In this document: in pieces, positions 1 through 9,665 of the stretch
How positions within the stretch are numbered: position 1 is the first letter of the stretch
How the letters are laid out: each line of letters starts with the position of its first letter
Program-made: the position numbers and the translations under genes
Notes under the pieces: model-generated
What the model was told of the DNA's origin: nothing
What the model saw: the letters and a program-made list of their open reading frames with translations, nothing else
The model's database searches: none
NCBI GenBank assembly: GCA_036873135.1
Contig: JAPTYO010000008.1
Span: 28,856,761 to 28,920,760 of the forward strand
DNA length: 64,000 nucleotides
Direction of reading: 5' to 3'
Source: Clarkia xantiana subsp. parviflora
Taxonomy: Eukaryota > Streptophyta > Magnoliopsida > Myrtales > Onagraceae

Positions 1-650
1 ATTGATGGACCATGTCTCTATTCAAGATTAATCACATTGTCTAATATTACTATCATTTTTGTTAATTTTTTTATTATTTTGTATCAAAATTCTTACTTAC
101 TATAGTGTGCATATATTTTCCATTTTTTTCGTCACTTATTTTAGTGTATAATTATATATGCATTGTTCTTAGTTCTTACTACATGTCATGTGTGTTGTGC
201 ATGGTAATGGTTTCAAGCGGCACTTATTATAAATTTTGTTTTTGGTAAACTCATAAGTTTTATTGATTTTTTTTTGTTAATTTTATATATTTTTCTCACC
301 AATTTTAGTTATTTATATATATATATATAAAATCCTAAAATATATTTATCAATAGATTATTGTTCACATAATTGATTTTATTAGGTACTTAGTACGGAGT
401 ATTAATCATTTATACTATACAAATACAATGTCTAGAAATATACTTACAAAATAATTTTTTGGCAACTTTTAAGTTATTATTATGTTTAAATATATTCTAT
501 TAATTATGGGCTAAATTAATATCTTTTATTTTTTTAATATTACATTATTATAAATATATACTTATCAATTATTAAAAAAAATTATTCGTTAATTACAATT
601 TATAATTTATTTATTATCTCGCCCGCGCGGTGCGCGGGGTTAGCATCTAG
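1..650 (+). mobile_element. Helitron 3' part, running in from before the window
   Basis: The sequence ends with a perfect 7-bp GC stem (622-628 paired with 632-638, loop GGT), eight further bases and CTAG at 647-650, followed by T. A short GC hairpin about ten bases before a terminal CTRR, with insertion between A and T, is the diagnostic 3' end of plant Helitrons. The 5' end beginning TC was not found, so the element probably starts upstream of the window. The body is AT-rich and shows no coding sequence. The extent to position 1 is an assumption. Confidence 0.6.
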
Positions 651-2988
651 TATTATATTAATTCGGTATCGGAAGCCCTCTAGCTGACACGTGGACAGTC
701 CGCTCAGTCAGCGTTTCCTAATTTAATCGGCATTTAATTGGATGTCTATAAATTTAGACATAAAATATTGATTGGTTGTAAATTAAGAATTATTTTTATA
801 TCCTATTTTAGTCTCTATGTAAAATAAAGAAACAAATTAATTAAAAGTTTCCATTTAAATAGTAAATCTATACAGTTTTGTTCCGGAAGACCATAGACCG
901 CCATGTAAGCATTGTGTATATAGAGTAATATATATATATTATTTAGGAAGCAATATATATATAACAATAAACTATAAAAACGTTATATATGTTAATAACC
1001 ATAGTAACTTACGAAATTCTACTAAAAAACCTTAGAAAAATATTATTATATTATATATAACACTACGATATATTAGAAATTATATATTATATTATATAAA
1101 TAATAACTTAAATAAGTGTCGGTGGACTAAAAAGCCCTAATACTTTATATGTAAGAGATGGCACTTAATATAAATATAGTTCTTAAATAAAACCCTAACT
1201 ATATTGTCGTCTTTATTTTTTACATGCCTACTACTGTCTCATATGTTTTCTAGCTTCGTAAGGTAATTTGTTCAAATCTCTCAATGTATTAAAATGAAAA
1301 AAAAAAAAAAAAAATCTATGTATAAGGGTATTTTAATTTGTTATCGTTACTGTTACACTTTGCATTATTCAACAAAATCGATAAATTGTTTGCCCACTAA
1401 ATTGTGTAGGAATGATTTAAAACTATTGAAGATGGCATCCCAAGTTCGAGACACGGAGAGTGAGGATTATTTAGATCTATACTTTAGATTTTATTGTAAC
1501 GGGTCGAAAATAATATTTTAATTAACAATGTTTCTTTTGAATTGCGTCCTTCAAACAAAGTTGCTAATTTGTTTGCCAACTATATTTTGTAGGAATGATT
1601 TGAAACTATTAAGGATGGCAATCCAAGTTTGAGACACGGAGAGTGAGAATTTACTAAATTATTTGGATTTTATTGTAACGGGTCGGAAATAATGTTTTAA
1701 TTAAAATGTCTCTTTTGAATTGCATCCTTCAAACAAAATTGCTAATTTGTTTGGTCACTGTATTGTGCATGAATGATTTAAAACTATTAAGGATGGTACC
1801 ACAAGTTTGAGACACAAAAAGTGAGTATTTACTAGATTATTTGCATCTATACTTTTAAATTTATTGTAACGGGTCGAAAAGAATGTGGATAAATGATGAT
1901 TTTTGTATATAATATAATAATATTACTATATCTAACATCATTTATAGGTGGCTCTTTAACTTCTTTCCTATAAATTAATTATAGAAACTTAATATTTAGT
2001 TGAATTTGTTTGTAAAAAAAAATATTAGTTTAATTTATAGAAATTACAATACTTGCAATAGAAACTTAATTAAATAATTATATATAAAGATTAGTAAACC
2101 CTAAAAAAATCATCTAGCCATGGGATTCAATGTATACACCGATAAGGTGTCTGATCAAATAAGGTCAAGTCAGAAGTAGAAGATAGCAAACAAGGAGTTC
2201 GATCAAACGGCCTTATTTCCTTATCAGGCGATTCGCATAAGTGCAATTTATAGCAATAGCAAGAAGACTACCACCAACAAAGATGTTTGTGAACTATCCT
2301 CTAGAGATGTGAGACCCAACAACTCACAACAGATAAACAGATAAGTAATATATGTATACCTTTATATAAATAAATAAGTAATATCTCTATATTTTAATCA
2401 TCCTAAATTATATACCTTTATATTTCTTTAGTAATGGTTCTTTAAGCTAATTGAATTTAGGTTAAAGTGATTTTTACATGCATGAATAGTTTTGATATCC
2501 TCTATTATTGTTTTATGCTTTATATTAAGTTCTTTCAGATTGTCTAATGATATACGTTTTTGTTCAGCATTGATGTTGTACAACATTGCAGTAGTAAGAT
2601 GATTTAGTCGACGTCAGATATTGAACGTAAAAGAAACATGCATAGCCATTAGCCAGGTTAAACGTACATATATTAATAGTAATTTTGTGTACAATCCCAT
2701 AGATTATATATGTAAATTCGATTAATTCTAAAGACCTTCCTAGAATGACATGTATGATGTATCAATCAATCGAAGATTTAGATACTCAGTTCTGATATAT
2801 ATCTAATTTCATTTTTAATAACATTCTAATTCGATTTACATGACTTCTCATATCAACACATTTGCATTTTTCCTGATTCGTGTTTCCTAATTTAACAACA
2901 GTTTTATATACCTTATATATAAATTAAAAAAAAATGTAATATTATATTTCTACAATTTTTGAAATTACTATTGTTATCTCTCGAATCT
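651..2988. other. AT-rich intergenic DNA without a recognisable gene
   Basis: No coding region or RNA gene is seen. It contains a poly-A run near 1296, a three-copy tandem repeat (listed separately) and many TA-rich stretches. The short open frame at 1294-1521 starts in the poly-A run and crosses into the tandem repeat, so it is not considered a gene. Confidence 0.6.
1386..1885. repeat. Three-copy tandem repeat, about 180-bp unit
   Basis: Units begin with a TTGTTTG motif at 1386, 1569 and 1747 (spacings 183 and 178). Each unit contains the same landmarks in order: GGAATGATTT or similar, GATGGCA or similar, a GAGACAC box and TTGTAACGGGTCG. The copies differ by scattered substitutions and small indels, so this is an old short array. 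No coding sense is apparent. Confidence 0.8.
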
Positions 2989-2993
2989 ATTTT

Positions 2994-3732
2994 TGTTTCG
3001 ACCAAGTTACCGCGGGCTGCCCGCTGAGTAACTCGTCGAAATCTTCGTGTTGGGTGCGAGCCAAGTCCGTCCCCTAAAGTCGTGTACGGGCCTTAGCTTC
3101 GTCTTCAGAACAGCGGTAAGTCCTTCGGGCTCTCTTATAGACCGTCCGTCTACACCTGCGAGAGGAGCATTACCAAGCAATCCCCGTGGAGAGGGGGGGG
3201 TGCTTGGTGCGCTCGCTCCGACGATCAACATTAGACGGTTTCTAGAGAGAGAGAGTTTTTAGAGAGAGGTCAGAGCTTTTCCAATTCTCACCCAAAGTGA
3301 CTTGAAAATGTTTACCCCCAAGGTGGCTATTTATAGGCAACCTTGGACCGTAAACCGGTTTTGACCCGGTTCAATGTGGAAGTGTGAACCGGGATGTAGG
3401 GGAGAGCTTTGGGAAAAGGACTCTGACGCTCGTCTCGGGCGGCTGTCACGAGCGGGACGCACGCGCCTTTGAAACGTAGGTCTCGGACACATAGGAGTTA
3501 GTTAAAAATCGGGTCTCCTATACATTCGGGACGAAATGGGGGGTGTGCGCGACACCCCCCGTGTGTTAAGCCTACCCGGAATTCCGGGTAAGCCCCCCCC
3601 CCCCCCCCGGGGGGGTGCCGGGCAAGTTCGCGACTTGCCCGGTTTCCCCCGGTTAGCTCGAAATTGGGTTTTACGCGCGCGTATGAGATCCGAATAATTA
3701 AAACCGAGCCCGAATCATGCGTATATCCATCA
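2994..3732 (-). repeat. Element A 3' LTR
   Basis: The LTR starts TGTTTCGACC and ends TATCCATCA on the plus strand and matches 12880-13639 throughout. It holds a TATA-like box (CTATAAATAG on the minus strand, 3327-3336) and a GC-rich palindrome just before a long C-run near 3595. The apparent short reading frames across it are shadows. Confidence 0.93.
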
Positions 3733-3741
3733 CTTTCCCCC
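3733..3741 (-). other. Element A polypurine tract
   Basis: Directly next to the 3' LTR the minus strand reads GGGGGAAAG. Purine runs here prime plus-strand DNA synthesis in LTR retrotransposons. The position against the inner LTR edge supports both the boundary and the minus-strand orientation. Confidence 0.75.
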
Positions 3742-5608
3742 GAGTTAAATAATGGCTTGACCTTTGTTTAACTCTATTCTAAGATAGGGTATACGCGTGA
3801 TTCGGGTCGTCTGCTCACCTTGAGTTTTGACCTACCAAGGGTGGATACGCGCGGCTCAGACGAGCTCCTTGCTTTAGTTTTTTGAGATGGTCATGCTTGA
3901 TAACTGCACAAAGGGTTAGTAGCACAACAGACTACGAGTAATATGATAAATGTGATTTTGGAAGAAGTAAGGCGTGAGCGCACATGAAATCTTTCGGGTT
4001 TGTAAGATGATCAAATAAATATGGAACGTTCATGCCACGACTAATTGTATCAAAATGATAATAAATCATGAAAGTTTTGATAAAACGTTTTTCATGCAAT
4101 ATGATGGTTTCCGGGAGCCCGTCGTCCGAGACGGCCGTCTTGACGGCGAGACGACGGTTTTAGTAAATGAAATAATGCCGGGTTTGGAAAATCACACGTG
4201 ATGGACGTGATACGAAAAATCATAAACATAATGTTTTCAAGTAGTTGAGACCATTTGAAATAACTTGGTTAAATTTAGCTAAGTCCCTTGATGGTGAAAA
4301 TCCAAGTTATCACCAAATTTAAAAAATGGAGGGTGGATGTGAGTGTACCTTTTGGATGTATGGTGCTTGTTAGGTTGTGTAGTCCACCTCCTCTTTGTGA
4401 TAGTTTATAAAACTACACACATTTGAATAGGTTGTTGAGAGGGTTTTAGAGAGGTTTTAGGGTAGTGATTTAGGAGAACCACTTTAGGGCCCTAACACCA
4501 CCCTATTTCGGCCGGCAACCACCAGGATCAGCACCGGCCAGAGCACGGCGGCCCAGCGGCGGCAGCGGCGGCAGGAGCGGCGGCGATAGGCGGGGCGGCG
4601 GCTGCAACTTGGCGGGTTGATTTCGAGCTCAATTCGATCCGTTTTTGGGTCCTTCTTGTCGGGTATTGATCGGTAATGTCCTCTCCTTCCTTTGCTTGAT
4701 GTCAATTGGACCTTTAGGGCTGCACATTTTGCATTTTAATAAGGTGCATGATAGGTGTTCGACGAAATGCCTAAGTGAAATTTTGGCTTGATTTTTCAAA
4801 ATTCGTTTTTGGCAAAACTCTAAATGTAGATAGATAGAGTTATGGTTAGTGAACTCCCTTTGTGAAGAGGCCCTTAGGTTTCGGACAACCGAGAGGAAAT
4901 CGTGGAGGTTCGAAATCGGACATATTCGAGCGAAAAGTTCGACCCTTTGTATTTTGATGTGGGTGACTTGATATGATGCCCCTAAGTGTAATAATGACTC
5001 CACGATTATTTGTGAGTGGATAGTCATGCCCCCGGAGTTTAGGTGATCGCTTGGTAGCTCGTGCTTATCGGTGGCTTAGTTGACCCGAGTGCTCTTTGAA
5101 TTGTTCGGGTAGGGGTAAGTCTCCCCGTGACATGTAATGAGCTTGCTTAAATGTATTTGAGCTGCTTGTACGTGCCCCCGGAGCCTTGAGCCGTTTTGGG
5201 GATAAAATTTGATCGAAATGTGGTCGGATGGCATTTTGGTAATTATGACCAACTTTGCATGTCTTGGATTTCTTTAGCTCTTGAACTTATCGCTTTGCGG
5301 AATGCTTGAATACCTGTGTCACATTGCACAAATATATGGAAATTTGATTAGTAGGTGGTCTAGGCCTTTGGTGAGCGTAGGGATTTTTGACTCCCGAGCG
5401 GGAGGGTCCCTAGCTGTTTGCTTGCGGACAGTTGGTCCGTTGGGTTGGATGCCCTTGAAAAGAACTCAATGAATGTGGTTGATGTGTTGCCTTGGTTTTT
5501 GATTGGGTTATGTATGGTTTTTGCAGGGTTTGGTTGACGGGCTTGCAAGCGCGCGTCTCTGATACTTAGAGTGTTCCTGGTAGGCAACGGTTTCGGCTTC
5601 TTCACGCA
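3742..5608 (+). promoter_or_regulatory. Leader and probable promoter region of element A's antisense gene
   Basis: This 1.9-kb stretch holds no convincing protein. It lies upstream of the plus-strand accessory gene starting at 5609. A TATA-like sequence (GTTTATAAAAC, about 4404-4414) is followed within about 200 bases by a GC-rich tract (4510-4620) that could be a 5' leader. A splice-acceptor-like TTTTTGCAG near 5518-5526 suggests a 5'-UTR intron. The reading frames seen here on the minus strand (4484-5027) have no recognisable domain. Confidence 0.35.
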
Positions 5609-7953
5609 ATGAGTAAGTCTCATCACTCTGTCTCGGATAACATTGATGGGGAGGTTGATGAGGGCACCATGGATTCCGATTCTGGGTCTCGAAGCGGTGT
5701 GCTTTTGGGACCGTCGGGTGATCGCGTGATACTGGAGAAGACCCAAATGTTTTTTCCCAACAAGCTTCCACGTTCCAAGTTTGATCTCTATGTGTCGACC
5801 CGGGGCTGGTGTCCCGGCATAGAGGTCTCGTATCCTTGGGACGTCGTGAAGGGGGTCGAATTTGGTCGGCCCACCGTTCCTCCGGCTGAATATGAGGCTG
5901 TTTATCTTTCACAGTTCCGAGAAGGGCTGCGGTTTCCTTATTGTCAGGATCTGGTCCGCCTTTGTCGACATTACAGGATTTCTCCCGTCTCTATCACTCC
6001 ACCGGGGTTTAGAGCTTGGACATGTTTCCGGGTGCAATGTCATCTAAACTCTTGGGATTACTCGATAGTGCTTTTTCGAGCCTTCTACCGCCTGGGTAAG
6101 GCAGATGAGTCTGGGATGTGTACTTTCAGCTTGCGTTGGCCTCACATGACCGAGAAGGGATTCTCCTCCCTTCCCTTGGCTTGCGCAGGGCGGGGTGGAA
6201 TACTGAGGCGCGGTTCTGCGAAAGATCGGACACTTCCCAGAACAAATGGAAGTGTCAGTACTTTTTTATAAAGGATGCGGGCACGACTTGGACGACTTCT
6301 CACATATTGGATTCCGACCCCGTTCCGCGTTTTCAGGAGTTCTCCGATGCAGACAAGGTTGCTTTGAAGAAGATTCACACGGCGAATAGGGCGGGGGAGT
6401 ATAGCCCCCTTTATCGTGCTTCTGACGTCGAGCTGCTCGCGGCGGGCATTCATGTACGTCCTTCGGGGGAGGAGTTGGTATGTTTTGAAGTTTCGTAACA
6501 TTTGTTCCTGTTTCCTTGTAGGTTGGTTTCTTAACAGACGCCCCTGTTTACAGGGTGGAGTTGCAGGCGGGTCTCCTCAGACTGTTCCCGGCCTTGGCGA
6601 AACTCCTCCTGTTGGCCCGGGTATGGGACTTGTGCCTTTTAAAGGTTTCGTTGAGATTTTTTCCCATGCTAACATGCTAATGGTCTTTTTGTGGTTGTCT
6701 TTGCAGGCTTGGTATTTCCGACGGCGGGGGGAGTTGCACCTGTCCGAGAGCATGATGCTGACGTCCGTTCCCCGAGCGATCCTAGGAGGTCGACGTCTGC
6801 CGGCATGCCTCTTGCTCCTTCCTGCGACAAAGGGAAGGAGCCAATGTATGCAGATTCGACCATGCCTGTCCCCCGGTCGGGGAGCGGGCGTTCAGTGGAG
6901 GTGCCTCCCTTGGCAGGTGATTGTGGTTGACTTCTTGTTGTATTGGTACAGTTTGCCTTCTCCTAATGTGTTTGCTTTTGATGTGTAGTTGTTCCTACTC
7001 CTCCAGCTCTTCGCAAGTCTGATCTGATGTGTCGGCTTGATCGGGATGTGTCCGGGAACGAGTGGACTCCTTACTCTCAGTCTGCCATTCGCTTTTCCAA
7101 GGATGTTTCCTTGAGCACACCTGCTGTCGGTGTGCGTGTGGTTCAGCGGTCTGTTCCGCCGGCTGACCGCAAGACGTGCCCCCGGGACCCTGAGGCTGCT
7201 TTGAAGTGTGTTGAGGAGTCGCTCGCGCGCTTTGCTCCTGTACGTTGTTTTCTTTTTATGTTGGATCTATCATGTTTGTCTGGCTTCTTTGTGTGTGATG
7301 TGCTTGTGTTGTTGTTGCAGGTGAATGCCGTGATGACCAACCTTTCCTCCTTTGTTGTTGAGCTTGTTGAGGAGACGAGGGGTCTGCAGGGTCGTCATGA
7401 GCACTTGTCTCAGGATGTCGTTGTGTTGAGGGAGAATGCGCGCGCACATTCAGATGCTTCTTCCAAGGCTTCCGCTGATCTCATGGGAAGTCAGGATTGT
7501 GCGTCTCAGCTGGAGGCGGAGCTGTTTGCCCTACTGCGCCAGGAGAAGGTCGATGAGGAGGCACATGCTGTGGCGCTGAAGGAGACTAAGGAGTCTCATG
7601 TTGCCCTGGGTGATCAGCTTGGGATGATTGAGTTTCCTACTACAGCTGATTACTCCAAACTTCTCGAGAAGGCACGTGATGATCGCATGGAGTCTTTCTC
7701 TGTGGATTACTTCAGGAGGATATACTCTCTTGCCCCCGATTTTCCTTTCCAGAGTACTGGTCCATATACTGGCTATGCCCTCGGGGCTATTGCGGGGATC
7801 CGAGCGGGCGATGTGGGCGGAGCGAGTGGTTTGACGGGACAGGTATCCGTCCCTGTTGGTGACGATCGCCGTGTTGTTTTCAGCAGCCCTGCGCATGATG
7901 TTTTTATGGCTGACGCCTTTGGCTCTGGTGCCCCTGACGTTGGGTCAGGTTGA
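5609..7953 (+). CDS. Accessory antisense gene of element A (Transposase_28 / 'putative gypsy type transposon' type), spliced, probably damaged
   Basis: The N-terminal part (5609 to about 6200) includes FREGLRFPYCQDLVRLC and LFRAFYRLGK, the kind of sequence classed as PF04195 in plant retrotransposons; its biochemical role is unknown. The frame then jumps near 6170-6240 to one that continues to about 6477 (YFFIKDAGTTW), matching the equivalent gene in element B, so a small indel is likely. Candidate introns with GT-AG ends are about 6478-6521 (very short), 6621-6706, 6917-6988 and 7240-7320. The last exon (7321-7953) begins VNAVMTNLSSFVVELVEE, is rich in Glu, Leu and Ala as expected for a coiled coil, and ends in a conserved DYFRRIYSLAPDFPF-like block. 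It is homologous to 51341-51949 in element C. It converges on gag across the minisatellite. Confidence 0.65.
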
Positions 7954-8349
7954 TCTTTCTTTGTTTTATATGACTTTCTTGTGTATATATGGTTGCTCCC
8001 ATTGCATGGGTGAGATTTTGGCGGGGTGTGTCCCGGGCTTGACTTTTTATGCTGGCTGGATGTCTTTACTTTTCAGACCTGCTATATTATATATATATAT
8101 GCCTGACATGAGATGTTAGAAAGATATAATACTTAGTATTATTTTGCATCTTCCTTTATTGCTGTCTCTATAACTTGTTCTCTTTTGGAAGAGTGTTGTT
8201 CTGTTGACAGGTCGATTTCCTTAATCCGATGGTTTTCCTTAGGAAATTGCATCTCTGTTGGTGGCGGGGTGCGGATGAGTTAGTATTACCGGCACCTGTG
8301 GCTTTGTAAGGAAGAGGATCCATGTTGAACTGCTTGTCTTCCTTTACAA
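7954..8349. other. 3' flank of element A's antisense gene
   Basis: This AT-rich non-coding stretch lies between the stop codon of the antisense gene and the minisatellite. It contains a short (TA)n tract near 8087-8101. Nothing else was recognised. Confidence 0.5.
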
Positions 8350-9310
8350 GAATGTAAATAGATTAGTACGTTCACACACTTGATATAGTTGCTTGTTTGA
8401 GAAGTATGGATAGATTAGTACGTCCGACACTTGCATTTGTTTGCGAGGGAGGATTCCTAAGGAACCGCTTGTCCCCCGACTTTTGCAAGGATGTGAATAG
8501 ATTAGTACGTTCACATCTTTGTATTGTGGCGAAGTGTGGATCGATTAGTACGTCCGACACTTGCATTTGTTTGCGAGGGCGGATTCCTAAGGAACCGCTT
8601 GTCCCCCGACTTTTGCAAGGATGTGAATAGATTAGTACGTTCACATCCTTGTTTTGTGGCGAAGTGTGGATAGATTAGTACGTCCGACACTTGCATTTGT
8701 TTGCGAGGGAGGGTTCCTAAGGAACCGCTTGTCCCCCGACTTTTTGCAAGGATGTGAATAGATTAATACGTTCACATCTTTGTATTGTGGCGAAGTGTGG
8801 ATAGATTAGTACGTCTGACACTTGCATTTGTTTGCGAGGGAGGATTCCTAAGGAACCGCTTGTCCCCCGACTTTTTGCAAGGATGTGAATAGATTAGTAC
8901 GTTCACATCCTTGTTTTGTGGCGAAGTGTGGATAGATTAGTACGTCCGACACTTGCATTTGTTTGCGAGGGAGGGTTCCTAAGGAACCGCTTGTCCCCCG
9001 ACTTTTTGCAAGGATGTGAATAGATTAGTACGTTCCCATCTTTGTATTGTGGCGAAGTGTGGATAGATTAGTACGTCCGACACTTGCATTTGTTTGCGAG
9101 GGAGGATTCCTAAGGAACCGTTTGTCCCCCGACTTTTTGCAAGGATGTGAATAGATTAGTACGTTCACATCCTTGTTTTGTGGCGAAGTGTGGATAGATT
9201 AGTACGTCCGAAACTTGCATTTGTTTGCGAGAGCGGATTCCTAAGGAACCGCTTGTCCCCCGACTTTTGCAAGGATGTGAATAGATTAGTACGTTCACAT
9301 CCTTGTTGAA
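8350..9310. repeat. 131-bp minisatellite, about seven units, hairpin-rich
   Basis: Units beginning GAAGTGTGG start at 8401, 8531, 8661, 8792, 8923, 9054 and 9185, so the period is 130-131 bp. Each full unit carries two related blocks sharing the core TAGATTAGTACG. One is bounded by GTGTGGA and TCCGACAC, the other by GTGAA and TTCAC, so each can fold as a hairpin on the same loop. A third palindrome, GGTTCCTAAGGAACC or a near match, lies between them. Successive units alternate between a TTTGTATTG and a CTTGTTTTG variant. The array lies exactly between the converging antisense gene and gag'. The open frames crossing it are shadows. Confidence 0.93.
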
Positions 9311-9665
9311 ATTATTTTGTCTCCTTGCGTGCGTCGCGCTCCTTCTGTTTTGAATACAGGCATGAGCTTTGCTTAGTCTTGCTTTGATATCTTTTTGATG
9401 GCTTTTCTTGTTGTTTGCTCTTTCTGCGTGTAGAGTTAGGGCCTTTGTTGATGATGTATGTGGCTTGTTCCTGGTTTTGGACCGGGGTAGCTTGCCATTA
9501 CATAGTGATTTTTCCTACGTAAGGAGTGAACTTCATTAGTCTTCTTGTTTATTTACAAGGGATGTGCATGGATGGAGTCAACTGATCTCCCATCCTAAAC
9601 GTTCTACTCGGTACTTGAAAAGTAAAGATAGAGTATGTGCATGTCATAGGGGAAGGATTATTCCC
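9311..9665. other. Spacer between minisatellite and gag-PR-gag' of element A
   Basis: This is about 350 bp of non-coding DNA downstream of the gag' stop codon in minus-strand sense. No terminator or repeat was identified in it. Confidence 0.5.

Noticed and set aside
8350..9310. CRISPR-like array (regular repeats)
   Set aside because: Units are continuous 131-bp tandem copies without unique spacers, in a plant retrotransposon; this is a minisatellite.
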